From: JBCBGF01 sp038526915
Lineage (GTDB): Bacteria; Pseudomonadota; Alphaproteobacteria; Rhodobacterales; Rhodobacteraceae
Assembly (NCBI GenBank): GCA_038526915.1
Contig: JBCBGF010000001.1
Span: 620,001-684,000 of the forward strand
Length of the DNA stretch: 64,000 bases
Reading direction: 5' to 3'
Shown: piece after piece, positions 8,701-18,262 of the stretch
How the letters are laid out: each line of letters starts with the position of its first letter
Position numbering within the stretch: position 1 is the stretch's first letter
Translations under genes and position numbers: made by a program
Notes under the pieces: model-generated
The model's database searches: none
Seen by the model: the letters and a program-made list of their open reading frames with translations, nothing else
Told to the model about the DNA's origin: nothing

Positions 8701-10030
8701 TTGCAGAGATGGAGACGCGGCCTTCGACGGTTTCACCAAGGGCCGCGTCGGCGGACGCATCGCTCAGGTCCAGTGCTTCGGCGCTGAAGTCCAGATCGGC
8801 GGTGATTTGGGGCAGTGGCGCACGCAGGATCCGGCCCGACCCGGTCAGTGTCGCGGCTTCGGCGCGGAACCCCGGTTGCGACAGGCCTTCGATCACGACC
8901 GAGCCGGTCCACTCATCACCGGCGGCGGCGTCAAAGAAAACCTCAAGATCCGCGCGGCGGATCTCGGTTGCTTCGCCCGCGCGGGGCAGGCGGACGGGCC
9001 CGCCGTCTGGTGCCGCAATGGTCCCGGTCACCGCGATGTCGAGGGGCAGGCCGTCGGCACCGATCCGCAGCGCACCGTCGAGGTCGATGGCGGCAGCACT
9101 CAGCGCGAATTCCGAGATCTCGGTGACGCCATCGGGCAAGGCGCGGCCGTCAAGCATCAGGGCGATGTCGTCGCCGAAGAAGTCGCGGAAGTCGGGGGCA
9201 AAGAGGGGGGCAATGTCGCCGGTGACATCGGCGGCAAAGGCGCGGGCGCCGTCGTCGTCGTTCAGGGTCAGTGTCCCTTCAAGCCGGTCCTGGCCATCGG
9301 TCTGCAACGCCAGCGAGGCGGCAAAATCACCAAGGGGGCCCGCCCCTTCTGCCGCCAGCCTGACCGAGGGGTCGCCGGGCAGGTTGAGAAGGTTGGAGAC
9401 AAGCCCGCCTGGGGCTTCGTTCAAAAGAAGGTCCACCGCCAGTTCTTCAGTGCTGTTTGCGTAGCTGGCCGAGACCGTGAACGTGTCATCGCGGTCATCG
9501 ATCCGTTGCGCTTCCAGCTGGCCCGCGCCTTCGCCCCCCTCGAGCCGAACCGATCCGCTGAGCGACAGGACCGCGGCCTGGCCGATGACCGTGGGGCCCA
9601 GCTCAATCCGCTCGGCGGTGAGTGCGCCGATGTTGATCGCAACCGGCAGGTCGGGGAGGGAGAACCCCGATGCCTCGGCATCCGGCGCGCCGGGTTCGGA
9701 TTGCGGCAGGCGGTCGAGGATGATTTCGCCAGCCCTCAACTCGGCCACCTCGACGCGCCCCCGCAACAAGGCGGTGCGTTGCCAGTTCAGCGTCGCGTCC
9801 CGCAGCGTGAGCCAGACGCCGTTCGCATCGGCGACAGTCAGTTCCTCAAGGCTGGCCTCGGAGCTGAGCGCGCCCGAAAACCCGGTCACCCGGACCGTGC
9901 GCCCGTCGCCTGACAGGCTGTCTTCCAGGGTGCGCTGGACAAGGCCCCGGTCGTCGCTCTGCGGGACGGCGGGTCCGGCAACCGTGGCGGCCAGAATGAT
10001 GATCAGCAGTGTGGCGCGCAAACGGGTCAA
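5789..10030 (-). CDS. tamB: Translocation and assembly module inner-membrane subunit TamB
   Basis: A 1413-residue periplasm-spanning protein with an N-terminal membrane anchor or signal segment (residues 5-22). A very long body of beta-strand repeats follows, then a C-terminal DUF490/TamB domain ending in GLGIFFERDY, a typical TamB terminus. With TamA it helps insert outer-membrane proteins and is also implicated in phospholipid transport to the outer membrane. It starts 4 bp inside tamA, so the two are one operon. The oddity is an internal duplication: residues 534-701 and 702-869 are two collinear 168-residue copies, with partial copies on both sides. The antisense strand carries long open frames that are composition shadows. 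Confidence 0.95.
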   Translation of the reverse strand: MTRLRATLLIIILAATVAGPAVPQSDDRGLVQRTLEDSLSGDGRTVRVTGFSGALSSEASLEELTVADANGVWLTLRDATLNWQRTALLRGRVEVAELRAGEIILDRLPQSEPGAPDAEASGFSLPDLPVAINIGALTAERIELGPTVIGQAAVLSLSGSVRLEGGEGAGQLEAQRIDDRDDTFTVSASYANSTEELAVDLLLNEAPGGLVSNLLNLPGDPSVRLAAEGAGPLGDFAASLALQTDGQDRLEGTLTLNDDDGARAFAADVTGDIAPLFAPDFRDFFGDDIALMLDGRALPDGVTEISEFALSAAAIDLDGALRIGADGLPLDIAVTGTIAAPDGGPVRLPRAGEATEIRRADLEVFFDAAAGDEWTGSVVIEGLSQPGFRAEAATLTGSGRILRAPLPQITADLDFSAEALDLSDASADAALGETVEGRVSISAIQGSPISLTDLRVTGETYGLEGSAQISTIDGGLEITTELAATASDLSAFSGIAGRRLGGAVSAEVSGTVTPLAGTFTLTANGQTRDVTVDQPEADRLLSGTADLTTTLRRTTDGTFVDTLRLDGDAARVQASARLGGEDSRATASVTLIDTGVIAEDVAGPAQLELAAEQTGAFWDIDGTLDAPDMAATFDLVASLATDVPVISGDITASAATIAPFSQRAGRQIAGGIDLSASGEVAADLSRFDATATFTGQDLRIAQPEADRLLAGTTRVEAAVRQSADGLFVDTLRVNGDAARITAQGRMTEGSSQGTATVTLIDTGVISEDVRAPAELEVAATQTDALWEIAGTLAAPDASAEFDLTADTSNDVPVISGDITADAADLAPFSDRAGRALGGGISLDLSGEVSTDLERVDIAGDIIGQDLKLSQPDADRLLRGRATLTADLARDGDSYTVRTFTFEAPEVSADISGAVGRDSGTVEIAARLADISPYAAGFRGPATVAGTLGRLPQGNWRIDLSGTGPGNIRADTAGTVAENLSTADVTLTGSAPLSIANRFIAPRTVSGTLNFDLALRGEPGLPALSGQLTTQGARAASPTERIVLSAIDANVGLASGRAQLDVRATAEGGGSLRLTGPVALTDPFLGDLALVLNRLAVRDPALYETTANGRIQIEGPLASSARISGRIDLGETNVQIPSGSISGVGSIPNIIHQNEPAAVRQTRARAGLVTSGTSNGSGGGGGAAYPLDLRVVASNRIFIRGRGLEAELGGGLRLRGTTDNIVPDGQFDLIRGRLDILGRRLILTEGRATLQGDFDPTLFFVAETQAEDVTVRIIVEGQASEPIIRFLSDPDLPEDEVLARLLFGRGIDTLSPLQAAQLAAAVATLAGQGGEGIVSRLRRNFGLDDLDVTTDEAGNVAVRAGAYLSDNVYTDVTVGGAGEAEVNLNLDLTPSVTVKGGVDNEGRTGLGIFFERDY
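7424..8431 (-). repeat. Two tandem 504-bp units inside tamB
   Basis: TamB residues 534-701 (8431-7928) and 702-869 (7927-7424) align without gaps as two 168-residue units. Each opens QPEADRLL and shares FVDTLR, GDAAR, VTLIDTGVI, DVPVISGDIT, FS-RAGR and GQDL at the same offsets. A third, partial copy begins at residue 870 (QPDADRLLRG), and a half copy precedes the first (residues about 481-533). Amino-acid identity is only moderate, so the duplication is not very recent, but the exact equal length argues for unequal crossing-over. Confidence 0.9.
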
Positions 10031-11829
10031 AACGCTTGTCCAATGCCGATGTATAGTTGGAAGGCTGAGGCATCGTCATCGCCGCTGACGGGCACCGCGA
10101 GGTCGACCCGGATCGGACCGATGCCGGTGTCATAGCGCAGGCCCAGCCCCGCGCCGGCATGGCTGTCACCATCGGGCAGGCTGTCTGGGCCGATCTGGCC
10201 CCAGTCGGCAAAGGTCACGACCTGGATGTTTTCGCCCACGCGAGTGCGTACCTCGCCCGACAGGCCCAGAAACGAGCGCCCGCCCGACAAGAGACCACCG
10301 CCCTGGTCAATTTGCAGCGACTGGTATTCCTGCCCCCGCACCGTGCCGCCGCCGCCTGACGTAAACCGCAGATCGTTGGGCAGGCCGGTGATCGATGCGC
10401 CGGTGATCGCGCCGAATTGGAGGCGGCCCGCGACGACGACGCGGTTGTCGGTGCCAAACGGCTCATACGTGCGCGCATCGAGCGTGAAGCGGGTGCCGCT
10501 TTCGGAATCGCTCAGGCCCAGGAACGGCGCGATCTCGGCGAAGATGTAATAGCCATCATCGCTGTCGAGCAGACTGTCGCGGCGATCCTGTGTGGCCGAG
10601 ATCGGGAAAAACAGGTGACGGTAGCGTTCTGTGCCGGAGGCATCGGTGACCTCTGACGTTGAGTAAGTCACACCGACGCGGATCGGCAAATCGTCGGTCA
10701 GGCGCCGTTCGAGGCTTGCGCCGATGTCGATCGATGTGGAGGTAAACTCGGGCTCGTTCGCCTGCTCGATCTCGGCGAAGAGCCCAAGGACAGTGTCGCT
10801 GCCGAAGGTGGCCGGGCGTTCATAGCGCACGCCGGCGGTGTAATCGACGCCGCCCGTGTCGCCGCCAATGCCGCCGATCTCGCCCTCAAACCGCAGGCGT
10901 TCGGCCCCGCCCAGAAGGTTGCGGTGCAGCCAGAAGCCCGAGAGCGTCAGCCCTTCGTCCGATCCAAGTTCGGCCCCAAAGCCAAACCGGCGCGGCAGTT
11001 GTTCGGCCACCTCGACCGTGATGTCGAGCGTTCCATCGGGGTTCGCCTGCTCCGCCTCGCTCAGGGCCACACTGCGGAACGTGCCGGTTTCCCGCAGGCG
11101 TCGGACCACGCGGTCGGTCTCAACCGGGTCGAAGCGTCGGCCGCTGGGCAGGCTGGCAATCTCGACGATGCGGTCGGTCCGCACGTCGCGATTGCCGCGC
11201 ACGATCAACTGGCCGAAACGTAGGTCCGGACCGGGATCGACGCGCAGAACGGTGTCGAGCCTGCGCCGGTCATGCTGGGCCACGATGCGCTGGTCCGCGA
11301 CGGCGGCCTTGGCGTTGCCAACCGCGCGCCAGGCTGTGGTCGCAGCGTCGGCGGCGGCGCGTATGCTGCCTGTGCGGGCGGGGGCGTTGGCGCGAAACCC
11401 CTCAGGCAGGGTGGTGTCGGGGGCCAAGGGGCCGATCTGCGCGCGCGAAAACCGGTAAACCGGGCCGGGGACGATGCGAAAAGCGACGGTGTCGATGGTC
11501 GCAGGGGCGTTCAGCGGCGGGATCGTCGCGGCCTCGCGCCCATCGACAAGGATGCTCACCGTGGCGCCGAAATGCCCGGCCTCATAGAGCGCGGCCACCA
11601 GGCGGGCATAGTCGGCCTGCGCGGCGGCCAGCACCTCATCCCCGCGGGTCACCCCCTCGCGCCGGGCGGCGACGACCAGCGACGCACCTTGCAGCGCTGC
11701 CACCAGATCATCGTCTGCGCCACCCGCGCTCATCGTGATGCGGTTGAGCGCTTGGGCTTGCCCGGCAGCCAGCAGGAGTACCCCCACCGCAAGGCCGGTG
11801 GCCGTCTGGAACATGCGCCTGTGCATCAA
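10027..11829 (-). CDS. tamA: Translocation and assembly module outer-membrane protein TamA
   Basis: A 600-residue Omp85-superfamily protein. A signal peptide (about residues 1-27, ending in AGQAQA) is followed by POTRA domains (about 30-260) and a 16-strand barrel ending in FQLYIGIGQAF with a C-terminal Phe, the usual outer-membrane signature. The barrel carries GGGGTVRGQEYQ, equivalent to the conserved L6 loop RGF/Y motif. It acts in the outer membrane with TamB, encoded by the next gene with a 4-bp overlap. The ATG at 11829 is the first of two near starts; another lies 6 bp downstream. Confidence 0.94.
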   Translation of the reverse strand: MMHRRMFQTATGLAVGVLLLAAGQAQALNRITMSAGGADDDLVAALQGASLVVAARREGVTRGDEVLAAAQADYARLVAALYEAGHFGATVSILVDGREAATIPPLNAPATIDTVAFRIVPGPVYRFSRAQIGPLAPDTTLPEGFRANAPARTGSIRAAADAATTAWRAVGNAKAAVADQRIVAQHDRRRLDTVLRVDPGPDLRFGQLIVRGNRDVRTDRIVEIASLPSGRRFDPVETDRVVRRLRETGTFRSVALSEAEQANPDGTLDITVEVAEQLPRRFGFGAELGSDEGLTLSGFWLHRNLLGGAERLRFEGEIGGIGGDTGGVDYTAGVRYERPATFGSDTVLGLFAEIEQANEPEFTSTSIDIGASLERRLTDDLPIRVGVTYSTSEVTDASGTERYRHLFFPISATQDRRDSLLDSDDGYYIFAEIAPFLGLSDSESGTRFTLDARTYEPFGTDNRVVVAGRLQFGAITGASITGLPNDLRFTSGGGGTVRGQEYQSLQIDQGGGLLSGGRSFLGLSGEVRTRVGENIQVVTFADWGQIGPDSLPDGDSHAGAGLGLRYDTGIGPIRVDLAVPVSGDDDASAFQLYIGIGQAF

Positions 11830-12099
11830 AGGTAAACTACCCGCTCGCCCGTTTGTTCCCTATCATGGCAGGTGCGCGCACGGGCGTGAAGGGCCACGAA
11901 GCCACGGCACGGTCTCTATCTTGTGAGCAGGGCCGTGCCGCGTTACATAAACGGCATGGTTCGAGTCTTTGACATGGATGAACGCGCCCGCCTGCCCTGG
12001 CGGTTTTTCGGTGCGTCCCGTTCGGTTCTGGCACGCCTACCGCGCGCCTGATCCAGCCAACCGATCCAACTTCACATCTATTCACCGGGAGAGGACCGT

Positions 12100-13505
<1,406 letters not shown>

Positions 13506-13506
<1 letters not shown>

Positions 13507-14111
13507 TGGACAAGTTTACAACGCTTTCAGGCATCGCCGCCCCCATGCCGCTGGTCAATATCGACACCGATATGATCATCCCCAAGCAGTTTCTTAAGAC
13601 GATCAAACGTTCGGGCCTGGGCGTGAACCTGTTCGATGAGATGCGCTATGACGATGACGGGAACGAGATTGCGGATTTTGTGCTGAACCAGCCGCAGTAT
13701 CGCGATGCGCAGATCCTGGTGGCAGGCGATAACTTCGGCTGCGGGTCGAGCCGGGAGCATGCGCCTTGGGCACTTCTCGACTTCGGGATCCGCTGTGTGA
13801 TCTCGACGAGTTTCGCCGACATCTTCTACAACAATTGCTTCAAAAACGGGATCCTGCCCATCGTCTTGCCACAGGAGGATGTGGACAAGCTGATGGACGA
13901 CGCAAACCGGGGGGCCAATGCGGTGATCACGGTGGATCTGGAAAGTCAGACGATCACCGGGCCCGATGGCGGCGAGATCAGCTTTGAGGTGGATCCGTTC
14001 CGCAAGCATTGCCTGCTGAACGGGCTGGATGACATCGGGCTTACGATGGAGAAAGCCGCGTCGATCGATGCGTTCGAGGCGCAGGCACAGACGGCGCGGC
14101 CCTGGGTCTAG
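13506..14111 (+). CDS. leuD: 3-isopropylmalate dehydratase small subunit
   Basis: The 201-residue small subunit supplies the swivelling domain that completes the LeuCD active site. Family motifs are NIDTDMIIPKQFL near the N-terminus, GDNFGCGSSREHAPWAL, and the SFADIFYNNCFKNGILP stretch. The ATG at 13506 shares its A with the leuC TGA, so the genes are coupled; a GTG codon just before is not needed. A GC-rich hairpin follows 27 bp after the stop. Confidence 0.98.
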
Positions 14112-14432
14112 ATTTCAGCCAAATCTCTGAGAATTTGACGGGCGCGGCCTTTGCAGGCGGCGCCCGTTTCCGTTGGGTTTGTGGCTGACCTGCGACAGTT
14201 GTGGCAATTTGGCCAAGTGCCACAAGATATGGGATTGCGGGCCGCAGTTCCCGCTGGGGGCCGGGAAATTGATGCATTGCCGCACCAGTTTGTCCACGAA
14301 AATGCCGCAGTTCTTTGGTCTGTCTAACCCAATTCTTGCTGCAGAATCTGAAAGTTGGCAGAAATTGGGCAACAATAAGGCAGCCTGCCACATTTGGTGG
14401 GATCAGTCGAAAACAACTGGCGTCGGGCCCGG
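14112..14432. other. Non-coding stretch after leuD with hairpins
   Basis: About 320 bp without a credible gene. It holds the leuD terminator-like hairpin (14138-14167). It also holds a second perfect 8-bp inverted repeat, TTGTGGCA at 14199-14206 and TGCCACAA at 14218-14225, with an 11-base loop containing TTGGCC. The rest has several scattered TGGCA/TGCCA words and lower GC than its flanks. Short open frames here have poor codon use and no ribosome sites. Confidence 0.6.
14138..14167 (+). terminator. Probable leuCD terminator hairpin
   Basis: An 8-bp perfect GC-rich stem, ACGGGCGC / GCGCCCGT, lies 27 bp after the leuD stop and is followed by TTCCGTT rather than a clean U-run. A moderate intrinsic terminator or a 3'-end stabilising hairpin is the likely role. 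Confidence 0.55.
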
Positions 14433-15308
14433 ATGGGACGCGGCGGCAAACGAGTGGGGCAGAGTACGGTGATCACCCGTGTGACAGGGGCGCTTTTGCG
14501 CGCAGTTCTGGTTGTGGTTCTGATTGCCATGCCGTCCCTCCTGTTGCCCGGCATCAATTCGGACGCGGCCCAGATCGTGGCCCTGGTTGCCCTGTTTGCT
14601 GCGGCGCTCACGTTCTTCGAATACGTGTCGACCTATCCAGGATTGGTGGAGTTCCGCGACGCGCCGCCGTTCAACCGCATTCGCTTTGGGTCGCTGTTTC
14701 TGACGGTGTTCCTGCTGACCATGATCGCGCGGGGGGCGTATGATCCGACGCCGCTGACATTCTTTGTCGAGGTCACTGGGGCCCTGATCGGTCAGGTTAT
14801 CGACTTCCCCTATAGCCCGGTGCGCTTGGTGGTGCTGATGCTGCCCGAGGACAGCACGGTGGAGCATCTCAATACCGTGCGCACGGCGGCCGGGATCAGC
14901 TATCTGGTGTCCTTGCTGACGCTTGCGGTCTTCCTGATCGCGCTGCGCTTCAAAGGGTGGCCCAGCCGCAAGGGATCGTTCAACGTGTGGATCAACCTGC
15001 CGACATTCGATCCCACCGCGGGCGGTGATGTGGTGGAACGGCTCGAAAGGGATGCGCGCATTAACATCGCGTTAGGGTTTCTCCTGCCATTCTTGATGCC
15101 AGCGGTGATCAAGGCGGCGGCGACCCTGTTTGGGTCGGTCTCGCTGGAAAATCCGCAGACGCTGATCTGGACGGTGACGGCATGGGCCTTTCTTCCCGGA
15201 TCCCTGTTCATGCGCGGCATCGCCATGGGCCGGATCGCTGGCATGATCGAAGACAAGCGGCGGCAAAACCTGGCCGCGGCGCATCGGGATGGCTTGCTGC
15301 CTGTCTGA
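14433..15308 (+). CDS. Conserved integral membrane protein of unknown function
   Basis: A 291-residue protein with five to seven hydrophobic segments. Clear ones are near residues 22-42, 48-65, 85-105, 155-175, 215-235 and 245-265, and the C-terminus is charged. A loop around residues 180-215 is cytoplasmic-looking and rich in charged residues (DVVERLERDARIN). I do not recognise a family with an assigned role; similar proteins appear to be conserved hypotheticals in this order. The start is uncertain: ATG at 14433, or GTG at 14469 right before the first membrane segment. It overlaps the next gene if that gene's only canonical start is used. Confidence 0.75.
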   Translation: MGRGGKRVGQSTVITRVTGALLRAVLVVVLIAMPSLLLPGINSDAAQIVALVALFAAALTFFEYVSTYPGLVEFRDAPPFNRIRFGSLFLTVFLLTMIARGAYDPTPLTFFVEVTGALIGQVIDFPYSPVRLVVLMLPEDSTVEHLNTVRTAAGISYLVSLLTLAVFLIALRFKGWPSRKGSFNVWINLPTFDPTAGGDVVERLERDARINIALGFLLPFLMPAVIKAAATLFGSVSLENPQTLIWTVTAWAFLPGSLFMRGIAMGRIAGMIEDKRRQNLAAAHRDGLLPV

Positions 15309-16378
15309 TCGCGCTGTGCCTTGCCCCGGCCTGGGGCGACACCATTCGCATTGCAACCTACAACACCGAACTGGGGCGACCGGGCCCGGGGTTGTTCCTG
15401 CGAGATGTGCTCGCGGGGGAGGATGCCGATATTCTGGCAGTGGCGCAGGTCATTGCGGATGCCGCGCCCGATGTCGTGCTGTTGCAGGGGCTGGACTATG
15501 ACGCGGGCCATCAAGCGTTGCAGGCCTTTGCCGATCTGTTGGAGCGGTTGGGCGCCGAGTATAAGCATATCTACGCCGTGATGCCGAACTCGGGGCTGCC
15601 GACGGGCATCGATCTGAACGGCGATGGGCGGTTGGGAACGGCGAATGACGCGCAAGGCTATGGCCGGTTTCCGGGGGCGTCCGGCATGGCGGTGCTGTCG
15701 CGATATCCGGTGCTGGAGGCGCAGGATTTCTCTGATCTACTGTGGACTGATCTGCCGGGCAATCTCATTGAGGCGGACACGCTGCCGCAAGAGGCGCTGA
15801 AGGTTCAACGGCTGTCATCCCATGGGCATTGGGTGGTGCGTCTGGCCGGGCCTGAGGGTCGCCGGTTTGAGCTTTGGGGCTACCACGCCGCGCCGCCGGT
15901 GTTCGATGGGCCGGAGGATCGCAATGGCCGCCGCAACCATGATGAGACGGCGTTTTGGCTGCGGTATCTGGACGGGGCGTTTGGGCCTGCGGGTGAGGTG
16001 CCGTTTGTGCTGACAGGCGGCGTCAACCTGGACCCAGAGGATGGCGAAGGCCGGCGCGGGGCTTTGCGGGCGGTGCTGGCGCACCCGCGCCTGCAGGATC
16101 CCTATCCCGAAAGCGCGGGCGCTGTGGCGGCTGCGGTGGAAGAGGGCGGGGTAAATACCCGCCACCGGGGGGATCCTGCGTTCGATACTGTGAATTGGCG
16201 CGATGATCTGGGGCCCGGCAATCTGCGGGTGGATTACGTCCTGCCCTCGCGCGAGTGGGAGGTGGCGGGGGCCGGCGTGGTCTGGCCGACCCCGGCGAGG
16301 TCAGACAGCGGCGATGGAGATGACGGTTCGCGGCATGGCCTCGTCTGGGCGGATCTTATCCTGAAGCGCGCGCCGTAG
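15182..16378 (+). CDS. Exported endonuclease/exonuclease/phosphatase-fold protein
   Basis: An EEP-superfamily protein. It has a hydrophobic signal-like segment WLAACLIALCLAPAWG, then IRIATYNTELGR, DVVLLQGLDYD, NSGLPTGIDLNGDGRLG, GMAVLSRYPV, PPVFDGPEDRNGRRNHDE, LTGGVNLDPEDG, RVDYVLPS and HGLVWADL. It belongs to a subgroup whose first metal Glu is not in the usual LQE position (here LQG). The GDxN motif also reads GGVN, losing the Asp. The only ATG/GTG/TTG in frame before the mature domain is the ATG at 15182. That implies a 127-bp overlap with the upstream gene and a long region before the signal segment, or a rare start nearer 15305. Its 3' end overlaps the convergent epimerase gene by 78 bp. 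Export and loss of full catalysis are inferences. Confidence 0.75.
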   Translation: MGLSSRIPVHARHRHGPDRWHDRRQAAAKPGRGASGWLAACLIALCLAPAWGDTIRIATYNTELGRPGPGLFLRDVLAGEDADILAVAQVIADAAPDVVLLQGLDYDAGHQALQAFADLLERLGAEYKHIYAVMPNSGLPTGIDLNGDGRLGTANDAQGYGRFPGASGMAVLSRYPVLEAQDFSDLLWTDLPGNLIEADTLPQEALKVQRLSSHGHWVVRLAGPEGRRFELWGYHAAPPVFDGPEDRNGRRNHDETAFWLRYLDGAFGPAGEVPFVLTGGVNLDPEDGEGRRGALRAVLAHPRLQDPYPESAGAVAAAVEEGGVNTRHRGDPAFDTVNWRDDLGPGNLRVDYVLPSREWEVAGAGVVWPTPARSDSGDGDDGSRHGLVWADLILKRAP

Positions 16379-17212
16379 GGCGACCTCAAGCGGCGTCTCG
16401 ACAAAATACGGCACCAGCGCGTGGAAGGCCGTGGCGTCCAACCGATGCTCCATCCGCCAGAGATAGCGCATCTCGACCAGCGCGGCGGCCATTTTCCAGA
16501 CCGGACGGGCAAGCTGCAGCGGCAGCCAGTTCATCTGATGCGCCGTGATCGTTCGCCCCAGGGAGAAGTCGATCGCGGCGGCAAGGTCCTGCCCGGTCAG
16601 GGTGTAGCCGGGAAAGCCCACATCGGTGAACGTGTCGAGATCCGCGCGCTGGTTTGCCAGCGCCACGGCGGCCCGCGCCAGATCAGGCAGGTAGGCCCAG
16701 GCGTGTGGGACATCGAGCGGACCGGGATAGGTGATCTTGCCCTGGCCAACCTGCGCGGTGATGATCCGGTCGAACCAGTTGCCCGATGCCTCAGTATCGA
16801 TGAAATCGCCCGCGCGCAGCAGGATCGTCCGCACGCCCGAGGCGCGATAGGCGGCCTCCATCTCGATCCGGATGCGGCCAAGGGGGTTTGTGGCGGCGTG
16901 GCGCGTGACCTCGGTCAAGACGGGGGGTGCGTCGGTGCCATAGACATAGACATTGCCGGGGACGACAACGGTGCAGCCGTTCAGGCGGGCGGCGTCGATC
17001 ACGGCGGCAGTCATCGCGGGCACATCCGTGGACCAGCGGGGGTAGGGCGGGTTCCAGCCGTTCACGATGACGTCGATGCCCCGGCTCGCAATGGCCAGAT
17101 CATCGGTGGCACGGTCAAACAGGGTGACACGCCAGCCAGCGTTCCAAAAGGCCTCGGCTGCGTTCCGGCCAAACCGGCCATTTGCGCCTAGGATCAATGC
17201 GGTTCCAGACAT
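16301..17212 (-). CDS. NAD(P)-dependent epimerase/dehydratase family protein
   Basis: A 303-residue Rossmann-fold protein of the extended/atypical SDR group. The cofactor motif is ALILGANGRFGRNAAEAF (residues 5-22), with an acidic residue at the end of strand 2 (FDRA). VVVPGNVYVYGT occupies the Ser/Tyr active-site region, though no standard YxxxK is obvious. NWFDRII and WAYLPDLARA are typical of NmrA/epimerase-like proteins. Its substrate is unknown. It is transcribed divergently from the LysR gene, 96 bp apart, so the regulator may control it. Its 3' end overlaps the EEP gene. Confidence 0.85.
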   Translation of the reverse strand: MSGTALILGANGRFGRNAAEAFWNAGWRVTLFDRATDDLAIASRGIDVIVNGWNPPYPRWSTDVPAMTAAVIDAARLNGCTVVVPGNVYVYGTDAPPVLTEVTRHAATNPLGRIRIEMEAAYRASGVRTILLRAGDFIDTEASGNWFDRIITAQVGQGKITYPGPLDVPHAWAYLPDLARAAVALANQRADLDTFTDVGFPGYTLTGQDLAAAIDFSLGRTITAHQMNWLPLQLARPVWKMAAALVEMRYLWRMEHRLDATAFHALVPYFVETPLEVALRRALQDKIRPDEAMPRTVISIAAV

Positions 17213-17296
17213 GATATAAATCCACTGTTGGGTCTCTGCCTTGGAAAGTTACGCACTCTGGCTGCGTGTTGAATTGGCGAAATCTGCAGGTGTGCT

Positions 17297-17310
17297 ATTC
17301 ACATGTGAAT
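17297..17310. promoter_or_regulatory. Palindrome overlapping the LysR start codon
   Basis: ATTCACATGTGAAT is a perfect 14-base palindrome whose last two bases are the AT of the LysR ATG. It lies in the divergent promoter region between the epimerase and LysR genes. LysR-type proteins bind imperfect dyads with T-N11-A cores and often repress themselves. A site covering the start codon could block both transcription and ribosome entry. The binding protein is not identified. Confidence 0.45.
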
Positions 17311-18205
17311 GGCTTCAACATTCGATTCACTCGACTGGTCCTTAGTACGCGCCTACCTCGCGGTGGCCGAAACCGGATCGCTGTCTGCCGCAGCCCGTAA
17401 GTTGGGCGCAAGCCAGCCCACCGTGGGCCGTCAGGTGCAGGCGATGGAAGAAGCGCTGGGCGCGGTTCTGTTCCACCGGCGGGCGCGGGGCATGGTTCTG
17501 ACCGAGATGGGGGGTGTGTTGCTGGCCCCCGCGCGGGCGATGCGCGATGCGGCAGGCGCGCTAGCGCTGACGGCGGCTGGGGTGTCAGACAGCATGGCGG
17601 GCACGGTGCGGGTGACAGCCAGCGTCTTTGCCTCGCACCATGTCTTGCCCCCGATCATCGCGCGTATTCGTGCGGCTGAGCCTGAGATCGCCATCGAACT
17701 CGCCCCGTCGGACGAGACCGAGAACCTCTTGTTCCGCGAGGCGGACATTGCGGTGCGGATGTACCGGCCCACGCAGCTCGACGTGATCACCAAGCATCTG
17801 GGCGACATTGAACTGGGGCTTTACGGCTCACCCGATCTGTTTGCGCGTTATGGCCGCCCGACTTGCCAGGCCGAACTCGAGCGGATCCCCTTCGTGGGCT
17901 ATGACCGCAGCGAACGGATCATCCGCGGGTTCCGCGAGGCCGGTTGGCACGTGGATCGCGACTTCTTCAAGGTGCGCTGCGACAGCCAGACCGCCTATTG
18001 GGAACTGGTGCGGGCGGGCTGCGGCCTGGGGTTTGCGTCCAAGCTGGTGGCTGCGCGCGATCCGCTGCTGGAAGAGGTTGACCTGGGCATCCCGATCCCG
18101 TCCCTGCCGGTGTGGTTGACCGCGCATGAAACGATGCGGCGCACACCGCGGGTGCGGCGGGTCTATCAGATGCTGGGCGAGGGTCTGTCAGACCTCTTTT
18201 CTTGA
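17309..18205 (+). CDS. LysR-family transcriptional regulator
   Basis: A 298-residue regulator. The winged helix-turn-helix is at residues 8-66 (SLSAAARKLGASQPTVGRQVQAME), and the periplasmic-binding-like effector domain covers about 92-295. The pattern LVRAYLAVAETGSLSAAARKLG is typical of the family. It is divergent from the epimerase gene and 57 bp upstream of leuB on the same strand. Either could be a target; LysR proteins usually control the divergent neighbour. The effector is unknown. The start codon lies within a palindrome. Confidence 0.93.
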   Translation: MASTFDSLDWSLVRAYLAVAETGSLSAAARKLGASQPTVGRQVQAMEEALGAVLFHRRARGMVLTEMGGVLLAPARAMRDAAGALALTAAGVSDSMAGTVRVTASVFASHHVLPPIIARIRAAEPEIAIELAPSDETENLLFREADIAVRMYRPTQLDVITKHLGDIELGLYGSPDLFARYGRPTCQAELERIPFVGYDRSERIIRGFREAGWHVDRDFFKVRCDSQTAYWELVRAGCGLGFASKLVAARDPLLEEVDLGIPIPSLPVWLTAHETMRRTPRVRRVYQMLGEGLSDLFS

Positions 18206-18262
18206 CCCTTCTGGGGCGAGCGGCTAGGCGGGGCCAAACACCACCAGACAAGGATTTTCGCC

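Noticed and set aside
8696..9913. 405-residue plus-strand open frame antisense to tamB, with other long antisense frames at 7386-8432 and 8676-9464
   Set aside because: The opposite strand carries a full-length TamB with correct ends; the antisense proteins are low-complexity Arg/Ser/Ala or Gly/Arg sequences expected from GC-rich codon bias.
11956..12051. A 31-codon frame upstream of leuC that could be a leader peptide
   Set aside because: It has only three Leu, none in a run, no alternating terminator hairpins could be drawn, and no ribosome site precedes it.
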